In this document: positions 38,276-46,686 of the stretch, one piece after another
Position numbering within the stretch: position 1 is the first letter of the stretch
Layout of the letters: each line of letters opens with the position of its first letter
Assembly (NCBI GenBank): GCA_028684065.1
Contig: JAQUGO010000002.1
Location: 1 to 64,000 of the forward strand
From: Sulfurospirillaceae bacterium
GTDB lineage: Bacteria > Campylobacterota > Campylobacteria > Campylobacterales > Sulfurospirillaceae
Reading direction: 5' to 3'
Length of the DNA: 64,000 nt
The notes under the pieces: generated by a model
What the model was told of the DNA's origin: nothing
Seen by the model: only the letters and a program-made list of their open reading frames with translations
The model's database searches: none
Translations under genes and position numbers: made by a program

Positions 38276-38492
38276 AATAATTTTCCTCCACTTCTTGCAT
38301 AATGCCACTTTCAAATAAAATATCTTCAATTAACCTATTTTTAGAGATATTTAGCGCATTGGAAAGTTTACTTAGAGCATTGTCAAGATTGCTATCTATT
38401 TTAATCGTTAATTGTGCAATTTCACGTTTTTTAGTCTGATTTTTTTCGATAACACTCTGAATAATTTCACGACCAAATTTTTGCTTTGCCAC
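38268..38492 (-). CDS. Ribbon-helix-helix DNA-binding protein
   Basis: 74 aa. The C-terminal half reads as a ribbon-helix-helix: strand IAQLTIKID, helix A SNLDNALSKLSNAL, helix B ISKNRLIEDILFES. The N-terminal 25 residues are basic. The start is GTG at 38492. A palindrome with AGTA/TACT arms lies 25-46 bp before the start, overlapping the probable promoter, so it probably represses itself. A matching palindrome precedes putA. It could also be read as the antitoxin of a toxin-antitoxin pair with the downstream gene. Confidence 0.75.
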   Translation of the reverse strand: MAKQKFGREIIQSVIEKNQTKKREIAQLTIKIDSNLDNALSKLSNALNISKNRLIEDILFESGIMQEVEENYYE

Positions 38493-38516
38493 GTTTTAAC
38501 CTATTAATATAATTTA

Positions 38517-38538
38517 GGTACTACTAAAAGTAATACTT
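38517..38538. promoter_or_regulatory. Palindromic operator of the RHH gene
   Basis: Arms GGTACTACT and AGTAATACTT around AAA, overlapping the promoter of the minus-strand RHH gene. The arms match the putA-proximal site at 32884-32905 in inverse order. A TACT/AGTA half-site pair is typical in size for two RHH dimers. Confidence 0.65.
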
Positions 38539-38771
38539 TTTAATAAACAAGAAAATCATAATATAATTTTTTGATTTCTGTATCCTTTCGAGTGATGAAA
38601 TTTTACGCATTTAGTATGATTTAATTGAAAGTTGTTATAAAATTGCCCATTTTAAGGCATTATTAATATAAAATGACATTTTTTAAGCATTCTAGAGTCG
38701 TTACAAAAAGTATCATTATAAGCACTAAAAAAAATAGTATACTTACAAAAAGTAAATTTAAAAGGAAAAAT

Positions 38772-39524
38772 ATGTCAAAAATTGTTCTTATTACAGGTGC
38801 AACTTCAGGTTTTGGCGAAGCAACTGCAAAGCTTTTTGCTAATGCTGGGTATAAAGTCATTATCACTGGTCGTCGTAAAGAAAGACTTGAGGCCTTTAAA
38901 CAAAGTTTACCGCAATGTGATATTTTGTCACTTTGTTTTGATGTTACCAAAAAAGAAGAAGTTTTTAATGCCATCAATACTTTGCCTGAAGCTTACAAAA
39001 ATATCGATATTTTGGTCAATAATGCAGGTCTTGCTCTTGGTCTTGGACGCGCACCAGAAGCTGATTTAGACGATTGGGATACAATGGTTGATACCAATAT
39101 CAAAGGATTATTATATGTCACAAGAGCTGTTTTACCGACGATGGTTGCTCGCAAAAGTGGCTATATCTTCAATTTAGGGTCTATCGCTGGAAATTGGCCA
39201 TATGAAGGAGGTAATGTTTATGGTGCAACCAAAGCGTTTGTCAAACAATTTTCCCTCAACCTTAGAACAGATCTTAAAGGTACGAATATCCGTGTTACCA
39301 ATATAGAACCTGGTTTTTCACAAACTGAATTTTCTGATGTCCGTTTTAAAGGGGATAAAGAGAAAGCTGATCAAGTGTATAAAGGTACAAAAGCCTTGGA
39401 TAAAGAAGATATTGCCAATACGATTTTTTCACTTTCACAACTTCCAGAGCACGTCAATGTTAACCGCATCGAAATTATGCCAACCAAACAAAGCTGCGGC
39501 GGTTTATTTGTCGAGCGCGATTAA
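38772..39524 (+). CDS. Short-chain dehydrogenase/reductase, YdfG-like
   Basis: 250 aa NAD(P)-dependent oxidoreductase of the classical SDR type. Cofactor motif TGATSGFG, structural NNAG, and catalytic Ser-Tyr-Lys (LGSIAG ... YGATK) are all present. The start at 38772 (MSKIVLITG) has AAAAGGAAAAAT; the track start is 33 codons too early. Similar to serine/3-hydroxy-acid dehydrogenase YdfG of E. coli. Substrate not certain. Confidence 0.87.
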   Translation: MSKIVLITGATSGFGEATAKLFANAGYKVIITGRRKERLEAFKQSLPQCDILSLCFDVTKKEEVFNAINTLPEAYKNIDILVNNAGLALGLGRAPEADLDDWDTMVDTNIKGLLYVTRAVLPTMVARKSGYIFNLGSIAGNWPYEGGNVYGATKAFVKQFSLNLRTDLKGTNIRVTNIEPGFSQTEFSDVRFKGDKEKADQVYKGTKALDKEDIANTIFSLSQLPEHVNVNRIEIMPTKQSCGGLFVERD

Positions 39525-39532
39525 AACTCTTT

Positions 39533-39557
39533 GCATGTAAGGGTTACCCTTACATGC
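39533..39557. terminator. Bidirectional palindromic terminator
   Basis: Perfect 25-bp palindrome: GCATGTAAGGGT, a single T, and its complement. It lies between two converging genes and contains the modD stop codon. It is another variant of the TTACATG terminator core. Confidence 0.75.
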
Positions 39558-40383
39558 TTTCTATCTTTTTCACGCGTGTCCCAATGTCCACAGGCTTAGC
39601 AAAATAAGGTGCACTACTGACTATCACATCCGGGAAACATGCGGCATATTCGCGCACATTATGTTCGTTAATACCACCGGCTAATGCTATGATAATACGA
39701 GGATTGAGCGTTCTTAGTTGTTCAATGCTTTTTTTAAGCACACTTGGCTCTTCCTTATCAAGTTGTATTATATCCACCTCTTTGACATAGCGAAGTGCTT
39801 CTTCAATACTTTTAGCCTCAAAACCAATCTTTTTTTCACTAAATTTTTTGGATTTCCACTCTTTATTGTTTTTGAATGCAAAATAATAGGGGAAAATTAA
39901 AATTGAATCATACAAGCCCAATCGATGAGGAATACCTCCGCCTGCAATTGCTGCGTTAATGGAGAGTTTCTTAGCCCCAACAATATGTTTACGAGTGGTT
40001 GCTATTTCAATATCTGGAGCGACTTCTTTCGCATAAGTCACCATTTTATTTGTTCGCTTGGCGATTCCACAGCTGTATTCTAAGACATTTTGTGCCACTT
40101 TATGCATCTTTAATAGCTCCACACCATTACCATGCGCAACTAATAATGACTCATTAGCCTTGACATGCAAGCCATCTTTTTGCGCAAAAACAATCGTTGC
40201 ACCAAAAAGCTCACACATGCGCTTTGCCACATTAACCCCTGCACAAATGGTATCTTCACGTGTAAAAAAGGTTACTTCTCCTAATGCGCTCGTATCAACC
40301 TCAAGATATTCTGCTGTCAAATCATACAAACCAACATCATCATACACCATGGCTAAAAGTTCACTATCTAAAAATTGAATCAT
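39550..40383 (-). CDS. modD: ModD-type pyrophosphorylase (QPRTase-like)
   Basis: 277 aa from the Met at 40383 (MIQFLDSELL). It resembles nicotinate-nucleotide pyrophosphorylase (NadC): the tail of the barrel shows IIALAGGINEHNV and the catalytic region has ATTRKHIVGAKKL. ModD is encoded beside molybdate transporters in other bacteria and its exact reaction is unproven. No modABC genes are visible here, but a molybdoenzyme operon is 33 kb away. NadC itself is the main alternative; the ModD reading is based on the TTRKH...GAKKLSINAAIAGGG block. Confidence 0.75.
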   Translation of the reverse strand: MIQFLDSELLAMVYDDVGLYDLTAEYLEVDTSALGEVTFFTREDTICAGVNVAKRMCELFGATIVFAQKDGLHVKANESLLVAHGNGVELLKMHKVAQNVLEYSCGIAKRTNKMVTYAKEVAPDIEIATTRKHIVGAKKLSINAAIAGGGIPHRLGLYDSILIFPYYFAFKNNKEWKSKKFSEKKIGFEAKSIEEALRYVKEVDIIQLDKEEPSVLKKSIEQLRTLNPRIIIALAGGINEHNVREYAACFPDVIVSSAPYFAKPVDIGTRVKKIESM

Positions 40384-40514
40384 TACCTTACCTTTTGTTT
40401 TCATAAAGCAAAAATTATACAGCGACCTTTTAGTATAAGTCAATGACTTAAAGGCTCATTGGCTTTTTCTTTAGTAACACTTGGTATAATTATCAAAAAA
40501 TTTAAGGCATCTTT

Positions 40515-40739
40515 GTGAGTATAGAAAATCCAAAAAATCCACTGCATGGCATTACTCTGGCTATGATTATTGATGAATTGTACCAACTCTATGGTTGGGA
40601 AGGTTTGGGTGAAAAACTAAATGTCAACTGCTTTAAAAGTAATCCCAGTGTCAATTCAAGTTTAAAGTTTTTTAGGGCCACACCATGGGCACGAGAAAAA
40701 CTCGAAAAACTTTATATCAATACTAAAAAAAACCGATAA
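40515..40739 (+). CDS. VF530 family DNA-binding protein (DUF2132)
   Basis: 74 aa, starting with GTG. It carries the family pattern NPLHGITLAMI and SSLKFFRATPWAREKLE almost in full. VF530 was solved as a small four-helix protein with a DNA-binding feature; its cellular role is unknown. The next gene starts 3 bp later. Confidence 0.85.
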   Translation: MSIENPKNPLHGITLAMIIDELYQLYGWEGLGEKLNVNCFKSNPSVNSSLKFFRATPWAREKLEKLYINTKKNR

Positions 40740-40742
40740 GCT

Positions 40743-41609
40743 TTGCAAGCAGCCTATTCAAAAGCTTTGCTTTTTACCGTTATTGGTGTTTTTTTAATGA
40801 GTTTTGAATCATGGCTGATTCGGATAGCAAACGTCTCTGCGCAAACGGTGACTTTTTATTTCGGCCTCTTTATGTTTAGTGCGACATTTTTAGCACTTCT
40901 TAGTATTGAAAAAAGTCATATTTTCAATGTTTATACCAAAAATCCTAAACCTATCATCTTAAGCGCCCTATTTATGGGAACAAGCAATCTCTTTTTTGTG
41001 CTTGCTATTAAGCATACAACCGTAGCCAATGCTGTTTTTATCCTGAGCTCTGCCCCTATGGTTAGCTCTTTGATTGGTTATGTACTTTTTAGACGCAAAA
41101 CGCCTCGCCGTATTTTTGTCGCTACTTTTTTTGTTTTTATTGGACTTTTTATGATTCTCAGTGATGGTTTAGGAATGGGTCGATGGGAAGGAAATCTTTA
41201 TGCACTTTTGTGTGTGATCTCTTTTTCCTCTCTTTTTGCCGTTCTTGAAAATTATAAAAAGGTAAGCCGATTGGCATGTATTGGAGGCGGTGGTTTGTTC
41301 GCTTCTTTTTTAGCCTTCACAACAGCAACCATTGTGATTCCAGATACACATTCATTTTTAGTCATTTTATTTATGGGTGGAATTTTAACACCGATTTCTC
41401 GTGTCCTTATTGGTGCTGGGACCAAAGTGCTTGCATCGGTGGATGTAACGCTTCTTACGCTGATAGAAACGGTTTTAGCACCGATTTGGGTGTGGTTATT
41501 TTTAAACGAAGTCCCAGCATCTAGCACCCTTTATGGGGGTGCTATTATTATTGTAACACTGGTGATAAACTCATTACAAGCGCATCGAAGTTATACTAAC
41601 TATCCATAA
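40743..41609 (+). CDS. EamA/DMT-family transporter
   Basis: 288 aa inner-membrane protein with ten hydrophobic segments in two EamA repeats (GTSNLFFVLAIKHTTVANAV in the first; LLTLIETVLAPIWVWLFLNE in the second). Drug/metabolite exporter family; substrate unknown. The start is probably TTG at 40743, directly after the VF530 stop; ATG at 40797 would remove part of TM1. It converges with the next gene and overlaps it by 14 bp. Confidence 0.85.
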   Translation: MQAAYSKALLFTVIGVFLMSFESWLIRIANVSAQTVTFYFGLFMFSATFLALLSIEKSHIFNVYTKNPKPIILSALFMGTSNLFFVLAIKHTTVANAVFILSSAPMVSSLIGYVLFRRKTPRRIFVATFFVFIGLFMILSDGLGMGRWEGNLYALLCVISFSSLFAVLENYKKVSRLACIGGGGLFASFLAFTTATIVIPDTHSFLVILFMGGILTPISRVLIGAGTKVLASVDVTLLTLIETVLAPIWVWLFLNEVPASSTLYGGAIIIVTLVINSLQAHRSYTNYP

Positions 41610-42009
41610 CGTTGATTTGACCGTACAATGCATTTAGGTCACCGAGAACCCACGCATCAATAATCTTATCATTTTCAAATTTAAAGAATGAGGCACCCGA
41701 ATAGCGAATGCGATTTCCTGTGGGTTCAAAACCAAATAAACGTCCACTATGTGTTCCTGTATAAACAACACGAACAGCTGCTTTATCGCCTTCCACAACC
41801 ACATCTTCAATCACATGGTAAAGATTAGGAAAAGCACTAAAAAGCATTTTGGCATAATCACAAAAACCATTAATTCCTTCAACACGCATGCCGAGTGAAC
41901 CGCGAAAACTAATCGTAGAGTGTAAAAAGCGATTGGCTTGGTCTAATTTTTTCTCGTTCCATAGAACATCATAATACTCTTCGATAATTTGTCGTGGATT
42001 CTTTGACAT
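41596..42009 (-). CDS. SnoaL-like (NTF2-fold) ester-cyclase family protein
   Basis: 137 aa single-domain NTF2-like fold. The pattern ANRFLHSTISFRGSLG, AFPNLYHVIEDVVVEGD and the conserved GTHSGRLFGFEPTG match the SnoaL-like ester cyclases. True substrate unknown. It starts directly after the stop of the upstream small gene, so both are one operon. Confidence 0.85.
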   Translation of the reverse strand: MSKNPRQIIEEYYDVLWNEKKLDQANRFLHSTISFRGSLGMRVEGINGFCDYAKMLFSAFPNLYHVIEDVVVEGDKAAVRVVYTGTHSGRLFGFEPTGNRIRYSGASFFKFENDKIIDAWVLGDLNALYGQINVMDS

Positions 42010-42264
42010 TTACTTTTTTCCCTTTTCTAAAGTCTCTTTACTTGGAGCTTTGTGCGCACTTTGTGTACTGCTCCCACCTTCATACCAACTCTCATATTCA
42101 TCATATTCATAAACAAACACTTTATCAAAACCTCGTGCTTCGAGTTCCGCATCAATATTTTGAGGACTAATACCCTTCTTTTTGCAGATTTCTAAAATAT
42201 CTTCAATATCTTCTTCAGGAATCCCACCGTAACGCATTTCTACTATTGCTTCATGTATCGTCAT
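42010..42264 (-). CDS. Small acidic hypothetical protein
   Basis: 84 aa, rich in Glu and Tyr (YEYDEYESWYEGG) with a Ser/Lys-rich tail. The N-terminal half reads as a helical UBA- or CUE-like three-helix segment (IVEMRYGGIPEEDIEDILEI), but I cannot name a family. It abuts the SnoaL-like gene. No strong RBS. Confidence 0.6.
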   Translation of the reverse strand: MTIHEAIVEMRYGGIPEEDIEDILEICKKKGISPQNIDAELEARGFDKVFVYEYDEYESWYEGGSSTQSAHKAPSKETLEKGKK

Positions 42265-42463
42265 AATTTATTCTCATCAAAATAAGACCTGTAAAACAAC
42301 AGGTACAAGACGTTTGAACATCTTCCAAACACAGCCAAATAACAACCATTGCTAAAATACTGAGCTAAAATTTCTGTACAAAACTCCTTACAACTATTTT
42401 TGAAATTATAGTCACATTTTTACAAAAAAAAGATAAAATTATTCACCAATTAAAAGAGTTCTG

Positions 42464-43357
42464 ATGCTTAAATCACTTTTTTTTCTTCTTTTGCTCTCAT
42501 TGTCGCTTTTTGGTATAGAAAACTATCAGGTTTTCATTAAGCAGTACCAAGCGGAAGATGGCCAATTATTTTTAACACTACGCCAATTTACTCGTGATTC
42601 AAAAACTTTTTATCTCACACTGAATACCTCAACGCTACAAACACGTATCGAACCTTTAGAGGTAATACGATTAATGCCGATAACCCAACAATGGCAAAAA
42701 AGTGAATTTGGAGAATTACTTTACAACGCAACAAAGCTCTCACGTTTTGGGGGAATTCGCGAAGCTACAAATCCCTTGCCTCATACCATTTTTTTAACGA
42801 TGGATATGTGTCCTTCTCAAAAAAGTGGCTACGAAGAAGAGTTTGTACATCACCTTACTCAGCGTTTTGGTAAAACACCTATTGCTATTGCGATGACATC
42901 GGCATGGCTCAAAGCGCACGAGAAAGAATTTGATGCACTTGCAAACAATCCTCTTTTAGATATCACGTGGATCAATCATACTCATACCCATTTTTACGAT
43001 CGAAATTTACCCAATGAAGAAAATTTTATGCGTCATGAGGGAACCAATGTCAAAGAAGAGATTTTGGGATTGGAACAAACATTAATCGAAAAAGGGGTAA
43101 CGCCTTCAGTCTTTTTCCGTTTTCCAGGTCTTATTGCCGATGAGAGCTTGATGAAAGCATTACGCGATACTTACTTTTTAATTCCGATTAGTTCACATGC
43201 ATGGATTGCCAAAAATGAAGCGATTAAAAGGGGAAGTATCATTCTTATTCATGGCAATAAAAACGAACATCAAGGCATTACGTTATTGGAACACAAACTT
43301 CCCTCTTTGGCTTCGACTTTTACATTTAAACCACTAAGAGAAGCTTTTGTCAAATAA
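42464..43357 (+). CDS. Exported polysaccharide-deacetylase-like protein
   Basis: 297 aa with a signal peptide (SLFFLLLLSLSLFG). The C-terminal two-thirds follow the NodB deacetylase fold: LTMDMCPS in the place of the catalytic Asp motif, NHTHTH as the metal-binding His pair, RFPGL as the substrate loop, and ILIHGN near the end. It may act on cell-wall or capsule glycan in the periplasm. The N-terminal 90 residues match nothing I recognise. Confidence 0.75.
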   Translation: MLKSLFFLLLLSLSLFGIENYQVFIKQYQAEDGQLFLTLRQFTRDSKTFYLTLNTSTLQTRIEPLEVIRLMPITQQWQKSEFGELLYNATKLSRFGGIREATNPLPHTIFLTMDMCPSQKSGYEEEFVHHLTQRFGKTPIAIAMTSAWLKAHEKEFDALANNPLLDITWINHTHTHFYDRNLPNEENFMRHEGTNVKEEILGLEQTLIEKGVTPSVFFRFPGLIADESLMKALRDTYFLIPISSHAWIAKNEAIKRGSIILIHGNKNEHQGITLLEHKLPSLASTFTFKPLREAFVK

Positions 43358-43378
43358 GCCTTACATGTCAAGCTTATT
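43353..43378. terminator. Bidirectional hairpin between converging genes
   Basis: AATAAGC / GCTTATT arms around CTTACATGTCAA. It contains the stop codons of both flanking genes. Confidence 0.7.
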
Positions 43379-44141
43379 CGTAGTATTCACTGTCCATGAC
43401 ATCACTGACAAACATATGTCCTGGTGCATGCGTAATAGCAAAAGGTAATTTCATCTTTGCAATGACATTTTGAGGTGTAACACCACATGGCCAGAAAAGA
43501 GGAATTTCATCTGCCTTTATCTCTACACTATCACCATAATCGGGCTTTGCGATATCATTTACACCAATCATCTCAGGGTACCCCACCTGTATAGGGGAAC
43601 CATGCATTCTTGGAAAATGACTGGTCACCACACATGCATCGGCTACTTTTTCTTTTTTGACAGGACGCATACTGACGACCATTTCACCACTAAAGCCATC
43701 TACTTCATTGAGTTTGATATTAGTCCGATACATAGAAACATTTTTTTGCTCATCCACATAACGAAGCGGTATGCCATTTTGTATCAAGGCATTTTCAAAT
43801 GAAAAACTACACCCGATTAAAAAGAACACTAAATCAGACGTATAATACGGCGTAATATCCGTCACTTCCTCTACTACAACTCCATCTTTGAGTATATTAT
43901 AACGTGGAATATCGGTTAAGATATTAGCACCTTTGGCGATTATTTTTGAGGTAAATCCTTCATCAATGACTTCCAACACAGGGATTGCCTTGGCATTAGC
44001 ACGTGCAAATTTTTCAAAACTTTGAGCATATTCTCGTGGTAAGGCTACCATATTAGCCTGAACATACCCAGGGCACTGTCCACCTGTTGGTTTATCAAAT
44101 TTTCCTAGCGCAATTTGTTCACGTAATGCTTTTGGGTTCAT
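43374..44141 (-). CDS. DUF1445 hydro-lyase family protein (N-terminal half of D-glutamate cyclase type)
   Basis: 255 aa with the family marks GGQCPGYVQANMVALP near the N-terminus and PLFWPCGVTPQ and THAPGHMFVSD near the C-terminus. DUF1445 is the N-terminal part of mitochondrial D-glutamate cyclase (DGLUCY) of animals. The divergent neighbour encodes a DUF4392 protein, the C-terminal part of the same enzyme. RBS AAAAGGATAGAC. Confidence 0.88.
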   Translation of the reverse strand: MNPKALREQIALGKFDKPTGGQCPGYVQANMVALPREYAQSFEKFARANAKAIPVLEVIDEGFTSKIIAKGANILTDIPRYNILKDGVVVEEVTDITPYYTSDLVFFLIGCSFSFENALIQNGIPLRYVDEQKNVSMYRTNIKLNEVDGFSGEMVVSMRPVKKEKVADACVVTSHFPRMHGSPIQVGYPEMIGVNDIAKPDYGDSVEIKADEIPLFWPCGVTPQNVIAKMKLPFAITHAPGHMFVSDVMDSEYYE

Positions 44142-44239
44142 GTCTATCCTTTTACATTATAAATTCAACTTTTTCATGAGATTGTAGCAGATTTTAGATA
44201 CAATTTTCGAATAAACTTTTTACATATAAAGGTAGTACT

Positions 44240-45070
44240 GTGGAATTTAAAACAACAGAAGATATTATTTTACAACACTCTACACGAGGTATGGATAAGA
44301 TACAAAAACATTTTCCCTACCAACATTGTCACAAAGCTGTAGAAGCTTTTTTAAAACAACCCAAAGGATGCATCTTTATTTATACTGGTTTTTATGTCGC
44401 TGGTTTTGCAGAAACCGATGGCCCAATCGGTGCATACTTTTTAGCCAAAACTTTTAAAACATTAGGTTACCGCCCTATCATTATTACGGATGCTTTTTGT
44501 GAAGGTTATTTTGAGCCCTATGAAACCATTTTTATTCCTATTGAAGGACTGGATAATACAGGCTATGAAGCCCTATTAGATACTTACCAACCAATGTGTC
44601 ACTTCTCGATTGAACGATGTGGACAAAATAATGATGGCAACTACCTCAACTCTCGTGGTGTTAATATCAAAGAATTTACAGCTCCGGTGGATGAGCTTTT
44701 CAAACGTGGCAATAAGCGTACCATAAGCATTGCTATCGGAGATGGTGGCAATGAAGTGGGTATGGGAAGCTTTGAAGAAGTGTTGCGTAACAAAGAGGAC
44801 TTTTTTGATTACTGTGCTGTTCCTTCTGATTTTCCAATTATTGCCTCTGTATCTAATTGGGGAGCATACGGCTTTATTGCGGAGCTTGAAAAAGCTTTAC
44901 ATGTACACCTTTTACCAAGTTTCAACGCAGTCGATGCTTACTTAGAATTTATCGTTTCAAAAGGCAGTGTTGATGGCATTAAACGTGAATCTGTTAAATC
45001 CGTTGACGGTAAAGAGTGGTCTATTGAAAAAGAGATATTAGATGCTTTAGAACATTTTGTAAAAGGATAA
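44240..45070 (+). CDS. DUF4392 protein (C-terminal half of D-glutamate cyclase type)
   Basis: 276 aa, starting with GTG after AAAGGTAGTACT. The glycine-rich motif AIGDGGNEVGMG and the ETDGPIGAYFLAKTF block mark the DUF4392 family. In animals this domain is fused to DUF1445 in D-glutamate cyclase, which converts D-glutamate to 5-oxo-D-proline. With the divergent DUF1445 gene 98 bp away, a shared pathway is likely. trxC follows 3 bp later. Confidence 0.85.
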   Translation: MEFKTTEDIILQHSTRGMDKIQKHFPYQHCHKAVEAFLKQPKGCIFIYTGFYVAGFAETDGPIGAYFLAKTFKTLGYRPIIITDAFCEGYFEPYETIFIPIEGLDNTGYEALLDTYQPMCHFSIERCGQNNDGNYLNSRGVNIKEFTAPVDELFKRGNKRTISIAIGDGGNEVGMGSFEEVLRNKEDFFDYCAVPSDFPIIASVSNWGAYGFIAELEKALHVHLLPSFNAVDAYLEFIVSKGSVDGIKRESVKSVDGKEWSIEKEILDALEHFVKG

Positions 45071-45073
45071 AAA

Positions 45074-45496
45074 ATGAAAGTGATTTGTCCCCATTGTCTA
45101 GCAACCAATAACATTCCAAAACTTGAAGTCTATAAAAAAGTGGATTGTGGCAAATGCAAAAAATCGTTTTTTGATGTTAAGCCAATTGAACTTAATAGCG
45201 ATACCATGGATAAAATCATCAGTCGCTCAGAAATTCCGGTTATCGTCGATTTTTGGGCGCCATGGTGTGGCCCATGCAAAAGTATGAGCCCCGTTTTTAA
45301 AAGAACAGCCAATGCCTTTCCTCTTAAAATGCTTTTTGCTAAAGTGAATGTTGAAGACGAAAAATTTCTAGGCACTCGCTTTAAAATTCGCTCCATCCCC
45401 ACCATCATCGTCTTCAAAAATGGTGCTGAAATCAACCGTACCACAGGGGCTATGGATGCTGAGAGTTTAGAAAAATACGTCGAGAGATTTATCTAA
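45074..45496 (+). CDS. trxC: Thioredoxin 2 with N-terminal zinc ribbon
   Basis: 140 aa. A zinc ribbon of two CxxC pairs (CPHC, CGKC) lies in the first 35 residues. The thioredoxin domain has the active site WAPWCGPCK and the cis-Pro RSIPT. This is the TrxC (Trx2) type, linked to oxidative stress. RBS AAAGGATAAAAA; likely operon with the DUF4392 gene. Confidence 0.92.
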   Translation: MKVICPHCLATNNIPKLEVYKKVDCGKCKKSFFDVKPIELNSDTMDKIISRSEIPVIVDFWAPWCGPCKSMSPVFKRTANAFPLKMLFAKVNVEDEKFLGTRFKIRSIPTIIVFKNGAEINRTTGAMDAESLEKYVERFI

Positions 45497-45505
45497 ACTC
45501 TTCGA

Positions 45506-45527
45506 AGAGCCTTACATGTAAGGCTCT
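45506..45527 (+). terminator. Palindromic terminator of trxC
   Basis: Perfect 22-bp palindrome: AGAGCCTTACA and its complement, centred on TTACATGTAA. It lies 9 bp after trxC and before the converging pseudogene. Confidence 0.75.
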
Positions 45528-45532
45528 GACAC

Positions 45533-45809
45533 TTACTTTTTGTTGGCTATGTTTAACATCCACTTTGCTATTTCATCGGTTGATTCACCTGAAGCGTTTA
45601 GGTGCGTAGCGTTTGGTTCATACAATGTGGCATAAGGATTTGGGAGTAGTGCTGTAAACATCTTTTGTTTGACTTTAAGCAAGTCCGGATACATGTTGTG
45701 TTGGTAACCCACCTTTACCATGCATCATGACAATACCAATTTTAGAAGAGAGTAATTCTTCGGCCAAAGCATGGGAGCTTAAAGAAAAAATGCAGAGTAA
45801 TACAAGCAT
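45533..45809 (-). pseudogene. Remnant of an exported alpha/beta hydrolase gene
   Basis: From ATG at 45809 the frame gives a signal peptide (LVLLCIFSLSSHA) and the hydrolase opening IGIVMMHGKGG, then stops after LPTQHVSGLA. A second frame (the 62-aa track ORF) continues to ATHLNASGESTDEIAKWMLN, a plausible hydrolase C-terminus. About 90 codons remain of an expected 230-260, so a large internal deletion plus a frameshift has occurred. It is not expected to make a working enzyme. Confidence 0.7.
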
Positions 45810-45854
45810 ACTACGTAAATAGAAATAGTGCAATATGATAGACTCTTTGTCACT

Positions 45855-46559
45855 TTAATTAGGCGCGTTAACCCATTTTTTTATCTCTTGAGATAATTCT
45901 AAAGGTTTTTCTAAAGGCAACATGTGTGAGCCTCCTTCAAACTCTACAAATTCTGCATACTTGCTCTGTTTAGCAATGATTTGTAACCACAATTTACTAA
46001 TAAGCTCATCTTCTTTACTGTAACAAAAAGTGATGGGAATATGAAGCATAGCAATGTCCATGAGAAGATTTTCTCGTTTAACCATTGCATCGATTTGCTT
46101 CGTTAACACATCAACTCCTAATTCCATATACATCGTCTGAATCATATCAATCAAGGCTTGATTGGAATGGTTTTTTTTATCTAAAAGACTCATAATCCTA
46201 GTGTGACTTAAAGCTCTAAAACCATTGTTGAGGATATCATTTAATCCCTCCTCTCGCTTTCGAATCTCTTCAGGAGGAAAAGAACGAGGAGCGCTTCCTG
46301 CAAGAAAGAGTTTCCCTACTTTATGAGGATATTTTACTGTAAAAAAAGCAGAGAGATAACCACCCATTGAAAAACCAAAAAGATTGATTTTTTCTTCTTT
46401 AAAGTAAGGTAGCAAAGCATCCGCCATAGCATTAAAATTGTCTTCCATAGGAATAGGGACATGGACCAATTCGTAATGCTCATCAAAATAGGTGTAGAGC
46501 TTATCCCACAAGCGTTCATTGCACATTGAACCTGGTAAAAAATAGATTTTTGTTTTCAT
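45855..46559 (-). CDS. Alpha/beta hydrolase
   Basis: 234 aa cytoplasmic hydrolase. The nucleophile elbow GFSMGG and the oxyanion-side PGSMCNERLWD are clear, with an Asp-containing YSKEDELIS and a late His in GGSHMLPLE completing a triad. Similar to small carboxylesterase or lipase-like proteins; no substrate assigned. Confidence 0.82.
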   Translation of the reverse strand: MKTKIYFLPGSMCNERLWDKLYTYFDEHYELVHVPIPMEDNFNAMADALLPYFKEEKINLFGFSMGGYLSAFFTVKYPHKVGKLFLAGSAPRSFPPEEIRKREEGLNDILNNGFRALSHTRIMSLLDKKNHSNQALIDMIQTMYMELGVDVLTKQIDAMVKRENLLMDIAMLHIPITFCYSKEDELISKLWLQIIAKQSKYAEFVEFEGGSHMLPLEKPLELSQEIKKWVNAPN

Positions 46560-46686
46560 AGTAAAATGGTATCAAAATGCCTTTAAAAATACGGCTATTT
46601 AGCTGTAATTTTTCAAAATGAAATATTTTTAGGTACCTATTTACACATTTGTTATTATAACAGTACATTTTAAAGAAGGAGACGTG

